Shown here: positions 8,407-17,486 of the stretch, one piece after another
Position numbering within the stretch: position 1 is the stretch's first letter
How the letters are laid out: each line of letters starts with the position of its first letter
Source: Bacteroidota bacterium
GTDB lineage: Bacteria > Bacteroidota > Bacteroidia > Flavobacteriales_D > Crocinitomicaceae
DNA length: 64,000 bases
NCBI GenBank assembly: GCA_016192075.1
Contig: JACPUU010000012.1
Location: 558,001 to 622,000 of the forward strand
Direction of reading: 5' to 3'
The notes under the pieces: generated by a model
Told to the model about the DNA's origin: nothing
Databases searched by the model: none
What the model saw: only the letters and a program-made list of their open reading frames with translations
Program-made: the position numbers and the translations under genes

Positions 8407-10563
8407 TTATAAATTGGCTACTGTAAAGTTCAGCATTTTATTAAACAGGTGCAAACGGGTATAGCCTCCGTAAATACCATGGTTTTTATTGGTGTAGATA
8501 AACATATCAAAGTCTTTGTTTTTTTCAACCAGGGCATCAATCATTTCCATTGAATTCTGCACGTGCACATTGTCATCACCGGAACCATGCACCAGCAGGT
8601 ATTTGCCCTTGAGTTTATCTACGTGGTTAATGGGTGAATTATCATCATAACCACTGGCATTTTCCTGCGGGGTGCGCATAAAACGCTCGGTGTAAATATT
8701 ATCATACCAGCGCCAGTTGGTAACCGGTGCCACTGCAATTCCCATTTTAAACACATCTGCCCCTTTGGTCATACAAAGTGATGTCATGTAACCACCGTAA
8801 CTCCACCCCATAACACCAATGCGTGCAGCATCTACATAAGGCCAGGTGCCTACCTGTTTTGCTACCGCAATCATATCTTCTGTTTCAAGCTTACCCAACT
8901 GCAGGTAAGTACATTTTTTAAACGCTGCCCCGCGATACATGGTGCCGCGCGTGTCTACTGAAATGACAATGTATCCTTTTTGTACCAGCAACTGGTGATA
9001 AAGCTGGGTGCTTCCGCCCCACTGGTCAATGACTGTATTGTGGCCCGGGCCGTTGTAGATATCAAAGTAAACCGGGTATTTTTTGGTGTTGTCAAAATTG
9101 GTGGGTTTCATGATAAATGCATTCAGTTCATGCTCTACTCCCTTGATGGTAATGAATTCAGTTTGTGCAAGGTCATATTCATTTAATTTGGCCTTCAGGG
9201 CGGCATTGTCTTTCAGCATTTCAACCTGTTTGCCATCTGCGGTATGAACGCTGATTTCATAGGGTTGATTAATGGTTGAATAGGTGTTCATGTAATATTT
9301 CATACCGGTACTGAATTCAGCTTCATTGTGCCCTTTTTTAGCTGAGAGCATTTTTTTACCGCTGCCATCCGTTTTAACGGCATAAAGTGACTGATACATG
9401 GGCCCCTCTTCAGCCGAATGATAATAGATGGTGCCACTGTTTTCATCAATTCCAAGCAGGTCAATCACATCCCAGTTTCCGCTGGTAATTTGTTTTTCCT
9501 CCCCTGAAAAGGCAACGAGGTAAATGTGTTTGTATCCGTCTTTTTCACTGGTGCGCAAAAAAGAATTGCCGTCTTTCAGAAAAATAAGGTTGTTGTCTAC
9601 TTCTACATACGTATCACTTTTGTCAGTATATACAGGTTTACCGGTAATATCGCCTGATCCGCTGCAATCAGCAAGTGCGTAGGTGAGTTCACTTTGATGC
9701 CGGTTCATAACCAGGTAAATGAGTTTATTGTCATCGTTGGTCCATTTCATGCGGGGAATGTATTCGTAAGTGCCGTAATTGACCGGGCGCGTTTTTTTAT
9801 CAGCCAGGGAGTAAACAAAAAGTCCCAGTTTGGAATTGTCTTCACCGGCTTTTGGATATTTAAATGTATAGGGTTCAGGATAGGTGCCCCCTTTATAATA
9901 ATCCATGGTAAAATCTTTCACGGCACTTTCATCAAACCTCAGAAAAGCAATTTTTGTGCTGTTAGGTGACCAGTAAAAAGCTTTGGTTACTTCAAACTCT
10001 TCTTCATACACCCAGTCTGTTGAGCCATTGATAACGGCATTTTGTTTACCATCCGTAGTTACCTGGGTCAGGCTGTTATCTGCCAGGTTGCGGATGTAAA
10101 GGTTGTTTTCAAAAACAAAGGCTACTTTAGAACCATCGGGTGAAAAATCAGCCAGCATCTGGGGGCCTTTATCATAGAGCTGCGTAACTTTTTTGGTTTT
10201 AAGATCAACCACATAATATTCGGCTTTATAACTGCGGCGGTAAATGTAATTTACGCTGGTGGCCAGTAACACCTGTGACTCGTCAGCATTAAACGAGTAG
10301 TCGTCAATCGAAATTCCGGTCAGCTCATTTCCATCCAGAATGGTAGCTACTACTTTTGAAAAATTCTTGTAGCTGTACTTTATAATTTTATTGTCTTCCA
10401 GCGCTGAAAAATGCTCGCCATCATTCATGGAGGCGACAGAATAAACATACTCTGGTGCAAACTCCCGGCTTGCCCAAATCAACTGGTTTGAAAGCTGTTT
10501 TTTCTGCGCTACGGCAGGTGTAACTGAAAGAACTAAAAATAGAAGTGCAAGATAGCTGCGCAT
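8407..10563 (-). CDS. Dipeptidyl-peptidase IV (serine peptidase family S9B)
   Basis: 718 residues with a signal peptide (ends VAQ). The N-terminal beta-propeller (about 25-460) contains the double-Glu motif in DWVYEEEF that binds the substrate amino terminus in DPP-IV. The C-terminal alpha/beta hydrolase domain has the nucleophile Ser588 in GWSYGGY, the acid in HGSGDDNVH (about 663) and His695 in NKNHGIYGG. It should remove X-Pro (or X-Ala) dipeptides from peptides in the periplasm or at the surface. Likely first gene of an operon with the thioredoxin-fold protein. A TACCTTAG box (10589-10596), one mismatch from TAnnTTTG, lies 26 bases upstream. Confidence 0.96.
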   Translation of the reverse strand: MRSYLALLFLVLSVTPAVAQKKQLSNQLIWASREFAPEYVYSVASMNDGEHFSALEDNKIIKYSYKNFSKVVATILDGNELTGISIDDYSFNADESQVLLATSVNYIYRRSYKAEYYVVDLKTKKVTQLYDKGPQMLADFSPDGSKVAFVFENNLYIRNLADNSLTQVTTDGKQNAVINGSTDWVYEEEFEVTKAFYWSPNSTKIAFLRFDESAVKDFTMDYYKGGTYPEPYTFKYPKAGEDNSKLGLFVYSLADKKTRPVNYGTYEYIPRMKWTNDDNKLIYLVMNRHQSELTYALADCSGSGDITGKPVYTDKSDTYVEVDNNLIFLKDGNSFLRTSEKDGYKHIYLVAFSGEEKQITSGNWDVIDLLGIDENSGTIYYHSAEEGPMYQSLYAVKTDGSGKKMLSAKKGHNEAEFSTGMKYYMNTYSTINQPYEISVHTADGKQVEMLKDNAALKAKLNEYDLAQTEFITIKGVEHELNAFIMKPTNFDNTKKYPVYFDIYNGPGHNTVIDQWGGSTQLYHQLLVQKGYIVISVDTRGTMYRGAAFKKCTYLQLGKLETEDMIAVAKQVGTWPYVDAARIGVMGWSYGGYMTSLCMTKGADVFKMGIAVAPVTNWRWYDNIYTERFMRTPQENASGYDDNSPINHVDKLKGKYLLVHGSGDDNVHVQNSMEMIDALVEKNKDFDMFIYTNKNHGIYGGYTRLHLFNKMLNFTVANL

Positions 10564-10698
10564 AGGTTACTGCTGTTGGTTCAGGTGGCTAAGGTATCAA
10601 TAATTCTGCCAGCATTTAATGAATTGGTACATAGCTGTTAATTCATTGATAAGCGGTTCTCAGACTAAAAAAGAGTACCTTGGAATAAAATTGATGTT

Positions 10699-11268
10699 AT
10701 GAAAACAGCTGCCGTTATTTTTCTAACCCTGTTTGGTTTACAGCCCCTGTCAGGCTATACCCTGAGTATTGATAATGGCATCAGTGCTTTTAAGATAGAT
10801 GCCAAAATAAGTGCACTTCAAAAGTACCTGGTTAAAACAGCTTATAAGGATTTGTGGAATTATTCGGGAACTGATTTTAAGGCTGATTATGGAATTACAT
10901 CGGGCTGGTTGATTGACCTGCCGGCGGCCGGCTTAACCAAGGCTTTTGGCGCACCTCCCCTGCGGGCAGAAGTTTATTTTGACGGTGAAACGGATGCCGC
11001 AGGGAATGTCAGTAATGAAGATGTGTTTCAATTTACCTTTTATTACGATAAAAAAGAAAGCAAATCAATTTCAAATGACCTGATCAATGGTCTTTTCAAC
11101 ATTTACGGTGATGGAGAAATGATGGTACACCCTGAAACGGGAGATGTAATTACCATTACCTGGTTTAGTGAAACGACACTGCTGACCTTTTCACTGGGAA
11201 TTGACTTTGAAACAGGTGAAGAACTGGATTACCTCACCATTGACTTTTCACAGGCTTACGGGGGCTAA
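10699..11268 (+). CDS. Secreted protein, unknown function
   Basis: 189 residues with a signal peptide (MKTAAVIFLTLFGLQPLSGY). The mature part is acidic and beta-rich, with alternating short strands (for example VFQFTFYYDKK, DVITITWFSETT). No motif or family recognised. It is divergent from the DPP-IV gene; a near-consensus TACCTTGG box lies at 10676-10683. Its stop is seven bases from the stop of the converging EVE gene. Confidence 0.75.
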   Translation: MKTAAVIFLTLFGLQPLSGYTLSIDNGISAFKIDAKISALQKYLVKTAYKDLWNYSGTDFKADYGITSGWLIDLPAAGLTKAFGAPPLRAEVYFDGETDAAGNVSNEDVFQFTFYYDKKESKSISNDLINGLFNIYGDGEMMVHPETGDVITITWFSETTLLTFSLGIDFETGEELDYLTIDFSQAYGG

Positions 11269-11275
11269 AACCCAA

Positions 11276-11677
11276 TCAGCTGCCCATTTTCACAATGTGG
11301 TCAAACTCCGTTTTTTCAAGCGGCATTACAGAGAGGCGTGCCTGTTTGATCAGGTAAATATTCTGGAGTTTTTTCTCTTCGCGAATCTGAGTCAGCGGCA
11401 CTGCTTTCTTCAATGCTTTTACCGGCTTCAGATCAACGGCACTCCAGTCCTCATCTGTAGTAGGGTCCTGGTAAGCTTCTTTGGTAACTTCGGCAATGCC
11501 CATTACCTGTAAGCCCTCCATGCTGTGATAAAACAAAACCTGGTCGCCCTTTTTCATTTCACGCAGGTTTTTGCGGCCGGGGTAGCTTCTTACACCATCC
11601 CAGGATGCTGTTCCTTCTTTGACAAACCGCTCCCATGAAAACGTAAACGGTTCAGATTTGACAAGCCAGTATTTCAT
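11276..11677 (-). CDS. EVE domain-containing protein
   Basis: 133 residues, essentially one EVE domain (PUA-like fold). It starts MKYWLVKSEP and contains WDGVRSYPGRKNLREM and GDQVLFYHS, the signature of the family. EVE domains are related to YTH/PUA modules that read modified bases, so binding of modified RNA or DNA is plausible but unproven here. It follows the TfoX-like gene by 36 bases and may share its transcript. Confidence 0.93.
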   Translation of the reverse strand: MKYWLVKSEPFTFSWERFVKEGTASWDGVRSYPGRKNLREMKKGDQVLFYHSMEGLQVMGIAEVTKEAYQDPTTDEDWSAVDLKPVKALKKAVPLTQIREEKKLQNIYLIKQARLSVMPLEKTEFDHIVKMGS

Positions 11678-11713
11678 AAAAATTGGTTAATTGATTCAAT
11701 TACATCTATGCTT

Positions 11714-12025
11714 TTAAGCCGATGCGGCAACATAGTTAAACGCTGCTTTGGCAAAACCCGGCCACTTTTTTGCATAAGCCACCGGCAGCTGCACCCACTC
11801 TTTCATGGCGCGGCCCTTGCCTGATGGATCAAATGCAGCGGCACCATCAAGACTTAGCGCATCAGCATGCTGATCACCCTGCAATTTAAAGACACAACAG
11901 CCGTTAAAAAGAGACATAAAAGCTTTGCCTTTTACTTTGAAGCAAGGTTTGCCAAACATTTGACTCTCTTCAGCACCTTTGATTGATCTGCCTATTTCTA
12001 AATACCGTTTTTCTGATTCAGACAT
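11714..12025 (-). CDS. TfoX N-terminal domain-like/YjbR-like small protein
   Basis: 103 residues. The motif MFGKPCFKVKGKAF near residue 24 followed by a short beta hairpin (FNGCCVFKL) and a helical end with W-V-Q-L-P resembles the TfoX N-terminal domain (or the related MmcQ/YjbR fold). These are small single-domain proteins of poorly known role in Bacteroidota. Family assignment is from memory of the motif and is moderately sure. Confidence 0.65.
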   Translation of the reverse strand: MSESEKRYLEIGRSIKGAEESQMFGKPCFKVKGKAFMSLFNGCCVFKLQGDQHADALSLDGAAAFDPSGKGRAMKEWVQLPVAYAKKWPGFAKAAFNYVAASA

Positions 12026-12066
12026 GAATTAACGCTTTTTGCACAATAACGACGTGAATTTCGTTG

Positions 12067-12074
12067 TATTTTTG
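12067..12074 (+). promoter_or_regulatory. Bacteroidota -7 box (TATTTTTG) for the lipoprotein gene
   Basis: Exact TAnnTTTG match 17 bases upstream of the ATG at 12092. A TTG at 12039-12041 is 25 bases upstream, slightly long for the -33 element. The position favours ATG 12092 over the in-frame GTG at 12086. Confidence 0.5.
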
Positions 12075-12091
12075 AATAAAAACAAGTGGTT

Positions 12092-13171
12092 ATGAATTAT
12101 CCGGCCCGAATTTGTGGTACAGTTCTTTTTGCTATAGTACTAACCGCCTGCCGGCATGATCCTGAAATGCTGAACCAGCCCCCGCCTGTTGATACCAATA
12201 CCTACATAGCTGACACAGCTGCGGTTACAGGCTACGCTATACTGGAAAAACTACCGGGCATCTGGCACGGGCCGGTTACCTCATCCACTGCATTGGGCAG
12301 TTACCAGGAATGGATTGTGGATTTCAGACCCATTTCTGCGGCGCAAATCAGTGCCAAAAATGAGCTGGATTCACTGAATGATATTTTTATGAGTTTTTTT
12401 ATTGCCAAATATGACAGCACTTTTATGCTATTTTTCAGAAACGGCGGAGGCTTTGCAGGCAATGTGCGCAACTCGTACATGCGCATTGACAGTGTGTATG
12501 AAAGTGCTTCCCTGTCTTTTTACCGGTTTGTAGACCCCATTTCAGGCGGCAACCGGGTTGATACCGATATTACCTTTAAAGATGACAGCCTGATCATGCA
12601 CGTGCACACCAATGTTTACAACACGCTCAGCGCACCTGTTACACACATGATCTGGCGGGCGCAGCTAAAAGACACTACCTCCACCCAAAACGCTATTGCT
12701 CAATTTAACTATCCGCAAAAGGTCATGGTGAAAGATTTCAGCACCACCTTTGACGGTTTGTCAGAAGCGGTATTTTATTCGGCTGCGGCAGATCCCTATC
12801 CTGAGCAGGACCAGCCTTACCTGGGGCAAAGCAATGTAAACGTAAACATTACCGCACCGGCCAGCATTGATCCGGCTAAAAAAGTGCTGCTGATTATTAC
12901 CACACAACCACTTTTTGATGGCTTTTCTTTCCAGGCTCAGAACCTGAAGTACCGGTCACGGTATGTTTTTGTCGGAGCCGCAAATCCAACAGGTTATGCC
13001 TTTAATTACATGCACCCGGGTTCTTACTTTGTCAATGCCATTTATGACAGCAATGGTGATTTTAATTTCTCAAGCGGTGATTATATGAATGGCAGTTTTG
13101 ATGTACCGTTTACACTTGCAGCAGAAAGCACTGTGAGCGTTGGTGTTACTATTAATTTACTGATTCCCTGA
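12092..13171 (+). CDS. Lipoprotein, unknown function
   Basis: 359 residues from the ATG at 12092. The signal sequence ends in a lipobox (VLTAC, Cys at about residue 19), so the protein should be lipidated. The N-terminal half looks beta-rich and acidic; the C-terminal half (about 250-359) has NVNITAPASIDPAKKVLL and SNGDFNFSSGDY, beta-sandwich-like. No enzyme motif. It converges on the TPR gene, and a bidirectional terminator separates them. Confidence 0.8.
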   Translation: MNYPARICGTVLFAIVLTACRHDPEMLNQPPPVDTNTYIADTAAVTGYAILEKLPGIWHGPVTSSTALGSYQEWIVDFRPISAAQISAKNELDSLNDIFMSFFIAKYDSTFMLFFRNGGGFAGNVRNSYMRIDSVYESASLSFYRFVDPISGGNRVDTDITFKDDSLIMHVHTNVYNTLSAPVTHMIWRAQLKDTTSTQNAIAQFNYPQKVMVKDFSTTFDGLSEAVFYSAAADPYPEQDQPYLGQSNVNVNITAPASIDPAKKVLLIITTQPLFDGFSFQAQNLKYRSRYVFVGAANPTGYAFNYMHPGSYFVNAIYDSNGDFNFSSGDYMNGSFDVPFTLAAESTVSVGVTINLLIP

Positions 13172-13176
13172 AAACA

Positions 13177-13207
13177 AAAAAGGTCCGCCAGTGTTGGCAG
13201 ACCTTTT
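13177..13207. terminator. Bidirectional intrinsic terminator
   Basis: AAAAAGGTCCGCCA and TGGCAGACCTTTT pair with one mismatch around the loop GTGT, with A-run on the left and T-run on the right. It lies between convergent genes ending at 13171 (+) and 13234 (-) and can serve both. Confidence 0.85.
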
Positions 13208-13233
13208 CACTATTTTTTTTAGTTGAAGCAGAA

Positions 13234-14442
13234 CTATTGTCCGGCTTTTACCTCTTCAATTCGTTTTTTGATCTCCAGGAATTTCTCGGTGTTTCCAACT
13301 TTACCGTAAGCCTGTTTCAAAGCTTCCAGTACAATCAAATCTTTTGGATTTTCAACAGCTGCCTGCTCCAGAAATGGAAGGGCCTTATTGAAATACACCT
13401 TTGATTCTTCAATCATTGGATCGTATTTTTGCTGGTATTCAGGTGTACCAAAAGTCAGTTTATTGGCCTCGGTTACCAGGTCAGCCCCTTTGTTGAAGTA
13501 TAAACTTCCAAGTGCAAAACCGGCATTTTTATCACCTAAGCCCTGTGCTTTTATGTAATTGGTTTCAGCGTTTGCAAAATCGCCCATGTTTTCATAAATG
13601 GTTCCTGCGGTATAAATCAGAACCGGATTGTTTGGGTCCAGTGCAATAGCATCGTTCAAAATCTGCACAGCTTCAGGCTTGCGGTCTGTATCAATGTAGA
13701 AATTGATCAGCTCAATCATAATGTCTTTGTTTTTTGGATTTTTAGCAACCTGCGCTTTCAGCATGGTTTCTACTTCATCCTTTTTGCCTTGTTTCAACAT
13801 GGACTGAGACAGGTAGTAAACGCTTGAACCGGTTTGATACCCCCACTCTACAGTTTTCGAAAATGCTTCTTCGGCTTCTTTCCAATTGTCAAGTTTAAAA
13901 GCAGCAATGCCCCCGTAGAAATAATAGGCTGAATCTTTCAGGCCCATTGCTTCGCCAAACGTTGCTGCCCCCATAAGACCAGCCATAGCTTCTTCATATT
14001 TACCTTCTTCATAGCTGGTAATTCCCATGTTGGCAAACTGGCTTCTGTAAAAACCGCAATACTCATCAATCTGTTCAGCATACATCTTTTTTGGATCGTT
14101 TGCTTTTGAATCTTCAAAGGCTTTGAATCCTTTTTCAACGGACTGTTCCGGATCAATGGCTTTTAAAGTGGCATCACCTGAAATGGCCGCACAAATTGGA
14201 ATTTCTACATAAATAAATCCAAGGTACATTAGTGTTTTAGGGTCATTTTTGGTATCCACATGTACTGCTGAAAGATCAATGTAGGTTTTTGCTTCAATCA
14301 GATCTTTGGCAGCCTGCTCAGCATCTGTATACTTTGCCTGTTCATACGATTTGTATGCCATGGCAGCATTGGTCGTATTTGTTTTTTGTGCAAACGTCAG
14401 TGCAGAACCAGCGAGTGCTACAAGGGTGAAAAACTTTTTCAT
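13234..14442 (-). CDS. TPR-repeat periplasmic protein
   Basis: 402 residues from the ATG at 14442; a longer frame to 14514 exists, but MKKFFTLVALAGSALTFAQ at 14442 is a typical signal peptide with an AQ cleavage site. At least six TPR-like helix pairs are visible, for example AAFKLDNWKEAEEAFSKTVE and the stretch DPNNPVLIYTAGTIYENMGD. Predicted to be a periplasmic scaffold or assembly protein. It lies 146 bases downstream of gyrA on the same strand. Confidence 0.88.
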   Translation of the reverse strand: MKKFFTLVALAGSALTFAQKTNTTNAAMAYKSYEQAKYTDAEQAAKDLIEAKTYIDLSAVHVDTKNDPKTLMYLGFIYVEIPICAAISGDATLKAIDPEQSVEKGFKAFEDSKANDPKKMYAEQIDEYCGFYRSQFANMGITSYEEGKYEEAMAGLMGAATFGEAMGLKDSAYYFYGGIAAFKLDNWKEAEEAFSKTVEWGYQTGSSVYYLSQSMLKQGKKDEVETMLKAQVAKNPKNKDIMIELINFYIDTDRKPEAVQILNDAIALDPNNPVLIYTAGTIYENMGDFANAETNYIKAQGLGDKNAGFALGSLYFNKGADLVTEANKLTFGTPEYQQKYDPMIEESKVYFNKALPFLEQAAVENPKDLIVLEALKQAYGKVGNTEKFLEIKKRIEEVKAGQ

Positions 14443-14588
14443 TCGGTTGTAATTTTTATACGTTTTATGTGGTTTGATGCAGATTTCAATGTAAATCCAC
14501 ACGAAACAATTCAATTATTATGCCATTCCGCTCAGCAGAACAAAATTAAGCGATTCCGCGAAATGAACAACGAAAGGCTGCAAATGAT

Positions 14589-17111
14589 CTATTCTTCCTC
14601 GTTTTTGGCTGAGTTATCCGGTGTTTCTACCGGTGCAACAGCATCGTCTCCGGCAACGGCCTCTTCATCACGGTCGCGGAATACCTTTGCAACAGCAGCA
14701 ATTTCATCATCGCCGCGAAGGCTGATGAGTTTAACGCCCTGTGTTGCTCTACCCATTACACGCAATGAATCTACGTGCATACGAATGGTGATTCCGTTTT
14801 TAGTGATAATCATCAAATCGTCATCGTCTGTGACATCTTTAATGGAGATCAAAGCACCTGTTTTTTCAGTAACATTGACTGTTTTAACCCCTTTACCACC
14901 GCGGTTGGTGATGCGGTAATCTGCTACTGCTGACCGTTTTCCGTTTCCACGCTCGGTAACCACCAATACGTGGGCCCCTTCGTTTTCAACGCAGATCATT
15001 CCAATAACTTCATCTTTTTCGTTTGCCAGCCTTACACCGCGAACACCAGAGGCGGTGCGGCCCATGAAGCGTACTTTTTGCTCGTTAAAGCGGATTGCTT
15101 TACCTGAGCGGAGTGCCATCATGATTTCGTTGGTTCCATTGGTCAGTTTAGCCTCCAGCAATACATCACCGTCTTTTACATTAATGGCATTGATACCATT
15201 GGTTCTTGGACGTGAATAAGCTTCAAGCTTGGTCTTTTTGATGGTACCTTTTTTAGTACACATAATAATGTACTTGTCTTTCAGGTATTCTTCATTTTTA
15301 ATATCACCGGCATTGATAAATGCTTTGATTGAATCGTCCGGTTCAATGTTAATGAGGTTTTGGAGGGCGCGTCCCTTGGTGTTTTTTGCGCCTTCAGGCA
15401 CTTCAAATACGCGCATCCAGAAACATTTTCCTTTTTCTGTGAAAATTAACAGCCAGTTGTGATTGGTTGCCACAAACAGGTGTTCCAGGAAGTCTTTATC
15501 ACGTGTGGCTGAGCCTTTAGAACCCACACCACCGCGTGACTGAACACGGTATTCACTGAGTGATGTACGTTTGATGTAACCGGCATGTGAAATGGTAACA
15601 ACTACCTGCTCATCAGGAATAAGATCTTCAATCTTCATCTCATTGGCTGAGTACTCAATCACTGAACGACGCTCATCACCGTATTTGTCTTTAATATAAA
15701 GAAGTTCGTCTTTGATAATTTGCATACGGCGCGGTTCACTTGCCAGAATATCTTTCAGGTCGGCAATACGTGCCAACAAATCCTGATACTCAGCACGTAA
15801 TTTATCCTGTTCAAGACCAGTTAACTGGCGCAGACGCATTTCAACAATGGCGCGTGACTGCAAATCACTCAGTTTAAAGCGCTCCATGAGGTTTTCACGG
15901 GCCTCATCAGGTGATTTGGAAGCACGAATGATTTTAATAACCTCATCAATGTTGTCTGACGCAATGATCAAACCTTCCAGAATGTGCGCGCGCTCTTCAG
16001 CCTTGCGCAGTTCAAATTTGGTTCTGCGAATAACTACCTCATGCCGGTGTTCCACAAAATGGTGGATCATATCTTTCAGGTTCAGCATCATTGGGCGGCC
16101 ACCCACCAATGCAATGTTGTTTACTGAAAATGAAGTTTGTAAAGCAGTATACTTAAACAATTTATTCAAAACAACATTTGGAATTGCATCACGGCGTAAC
16201 TCGTAAACAATGCGCATTCCATCACGATCTGACTCATCGCGGATATCGGTAATACCATCTATCTTTTTGTCATTCACCAATTCAGCTGTTTTTTTGATCA
16301 TTTCAGCTTTATTGATCTGGTATGGTATTTCTGTGATAATGATTGCCTCTTTGCCTTCACGAATCTCTTCGAACGATGCTTTGGCACGAATGATAACCCG
16401 CCCTCTGCCGGTTTCAAATGCCTCTTTTACACCTTCATACCCGTAAATAATACCTCCGGTAGGGAAATCAGGCGCTTTAATATAATGCATGAGCTCTGAA
16501 ATCTCAATATCGCGGTTATCAATATAGGCCACAATTCCCATAACCACTTCTGTCAGGTTGTGAGGTGGCATGTTGGTGGCCATACCTACCGCAATTCCGC
16601 TTGCGCCGTTTACCAGCAGGTTTGGAATTTTGGTTGGCAGAACAGTAGGCTCTTCGAGTGAATCGTCAAAATTGGGTGCAAAATCAACTGTTTCTTTGTC
16701 CAGATCTTCCAGCATTTCTTCTGCTATTTTCTGGAGGCGTGACTCAGTGTAACGCATGGCAGCAGGACTGTCACCATCAACCGAACCAAAGTTACCCTGC
16801 CCGTCTACCAGCGGATAACGCAATGACCAGGGTTGTGCCATACGCACCATGGTGTCATAAACAGAGGCATCCCCGTGAGGGTGATATTTACCTAAAACAT
16901 CCCCGACAATACGGGCTGACTTTTTATACGGACGGTTTGAAAAAACCCCCAAATCCTGCATGCCAAAAAGTACCCTGCGGTGAACCGGTTTAAAACCGTC
17001 TCTTACATCAGGTAATGCACGCGATACGATCACCGACATTGAATAATCAATGTAGGCTGATCTCATTTCCTCATCCAGGTTGATTTTAATGATTTTTTCC
17101 CCGTCTGCCAT
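14589..17111 (-). CDS. gyrA: DNA gyrase subunit A
   Basis: 840 residues. It forms the DNA-breaking and rejoining half of gyrase (A2B2), which introduces negative supercoils. The active-site Tyr lies in AAMRYTESR. The C-terminal beta-pinwheel contains [13 protein letters not shown] and [13 protein letters not shown], GyrA-box-like blade motifs that support gyrase over topoisomerase IV. The QRDR reads [11 protein letters not shown]: the residue equivalent to E. coli Ser83 is Ala82 and the Asp87 equivalent is Asp86. The C-terminus is acidic ([10 protein letters not shown]). No gyrB in this window. Confidence 0.97.
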   Translation of the reverse strand: MADGEKIIKINLDEEMRSAYIDYSMSVIVSRALPDVRDGFKPVHRRVLFGMQDLGVFSNRPYKKSARIVGDVLGKYHPHGDASVYDTMVRMAQPWSLRYPLVDGQGNFGSVDGDSPAAMRYTESRLQKIAEEMLEDLDKETVDFAPNFDDSLEEPTVLPTKIPNLLVNGASGIAVGMATNMPPHNLTEVVMGIVAYIDNRDIEISELMHYIKAPDFPTGGIIYGYEGVKEAFETGRGRVIIRAKASFEEIREGKEAIIITEIPYQINKAEMIKKTAELVNDKKIDGITDIRDESDRDGMRIVYELRRDAIPNVVLNKLFKYTALQTSFSVNNIALVGGRPMMLNLKDMIHHFVEHRHEVVIRRTKFELRKAEERAHILEGLIIASDNIDEVIKIIRASKSPDEARENLMERFKLSDLQSRAIVEMRLRQLTGLEQDKLRAEYQDLLARIADLKDILASEPRRMQIIKDELLYIKDKYGDERRSVIEYSANEMKIEDLIPDEQVVVTISHAGYIKRTSLSEYRVQSRGGVGSKGSATRDKDFLEHLFVATNHNWLLIFTEKGKCFWMRVFEVPEGAKNTKGRALQNLINIEPDDSIKAFINAGDIKNEEYLKDKYIIMCTKKGTIKKTKLEAYSRPRTNGINAINVKDGDVLLEAKLTNGTNEIMMALRSGKAIRFNEQKVRFMGRTASGVRGVRLANEKDEVIGMICVENEGAHVLVVTERGNGKRSAVADYRITNRGGKGVKTVNVTEKTGALISIKDVTDDDDLMIITKNGITIRMHVDSLRVMGRATQGVKLISLRGDDEIAAVAKVFRDRDEEAVAGDDAVAPVETPDNSAKNEEE

Positions 17112-17253
17112 AAGTCAATTTCGTTTAAAAAATTACAAGCGCCGAAAGTACTCAATATCTATTGAAAGTGCAGTATGACAAAGTGGCGACTTATTAACAA
17201 AAACAGGGGCAAAATTTGGCGTTATTAACAATGGGAACAGAATTTGATTATTG

Positions 17254-17261
17254 TACCTTTG
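17254..17261 (+). promoter_or_regulatory. Candidate -7 box (TACCTTTG) in the gyrA-clpC intergenic region
   Basis: Exact TAnnTTTG match 225 bases before the clpC start, directly followed by an 11-codon frame (ATG 17264 to TAG). If used, clpC has a long 5' leader. The rest of the 375-bp intergenic region is AT-rich; an imperfect AT palindrome (ATATAA-n5-TTATAT) lies at about 17446-17462. No other gene seen. Confidence 0.4.
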
Positions 17262-17486
17262 AAAATGCAAGTGTTTTCAAATTATTTCGGAAAAAATTAG
17301 TTACTTGCATGGCTTATTTTTCATACCTTTCAGAGCAATTTGAAGAAACGAAAAAGTGATTTTGCGATACGCTGATTTAGACAAAACTAAAACGTACTTA
17401 AAAATCAGGACAGATTAAAGACAGATAAAAAGTAACAAATTGGCATATAAAATTGTTATATATGTCATACAAGACAAAGAGGAATT

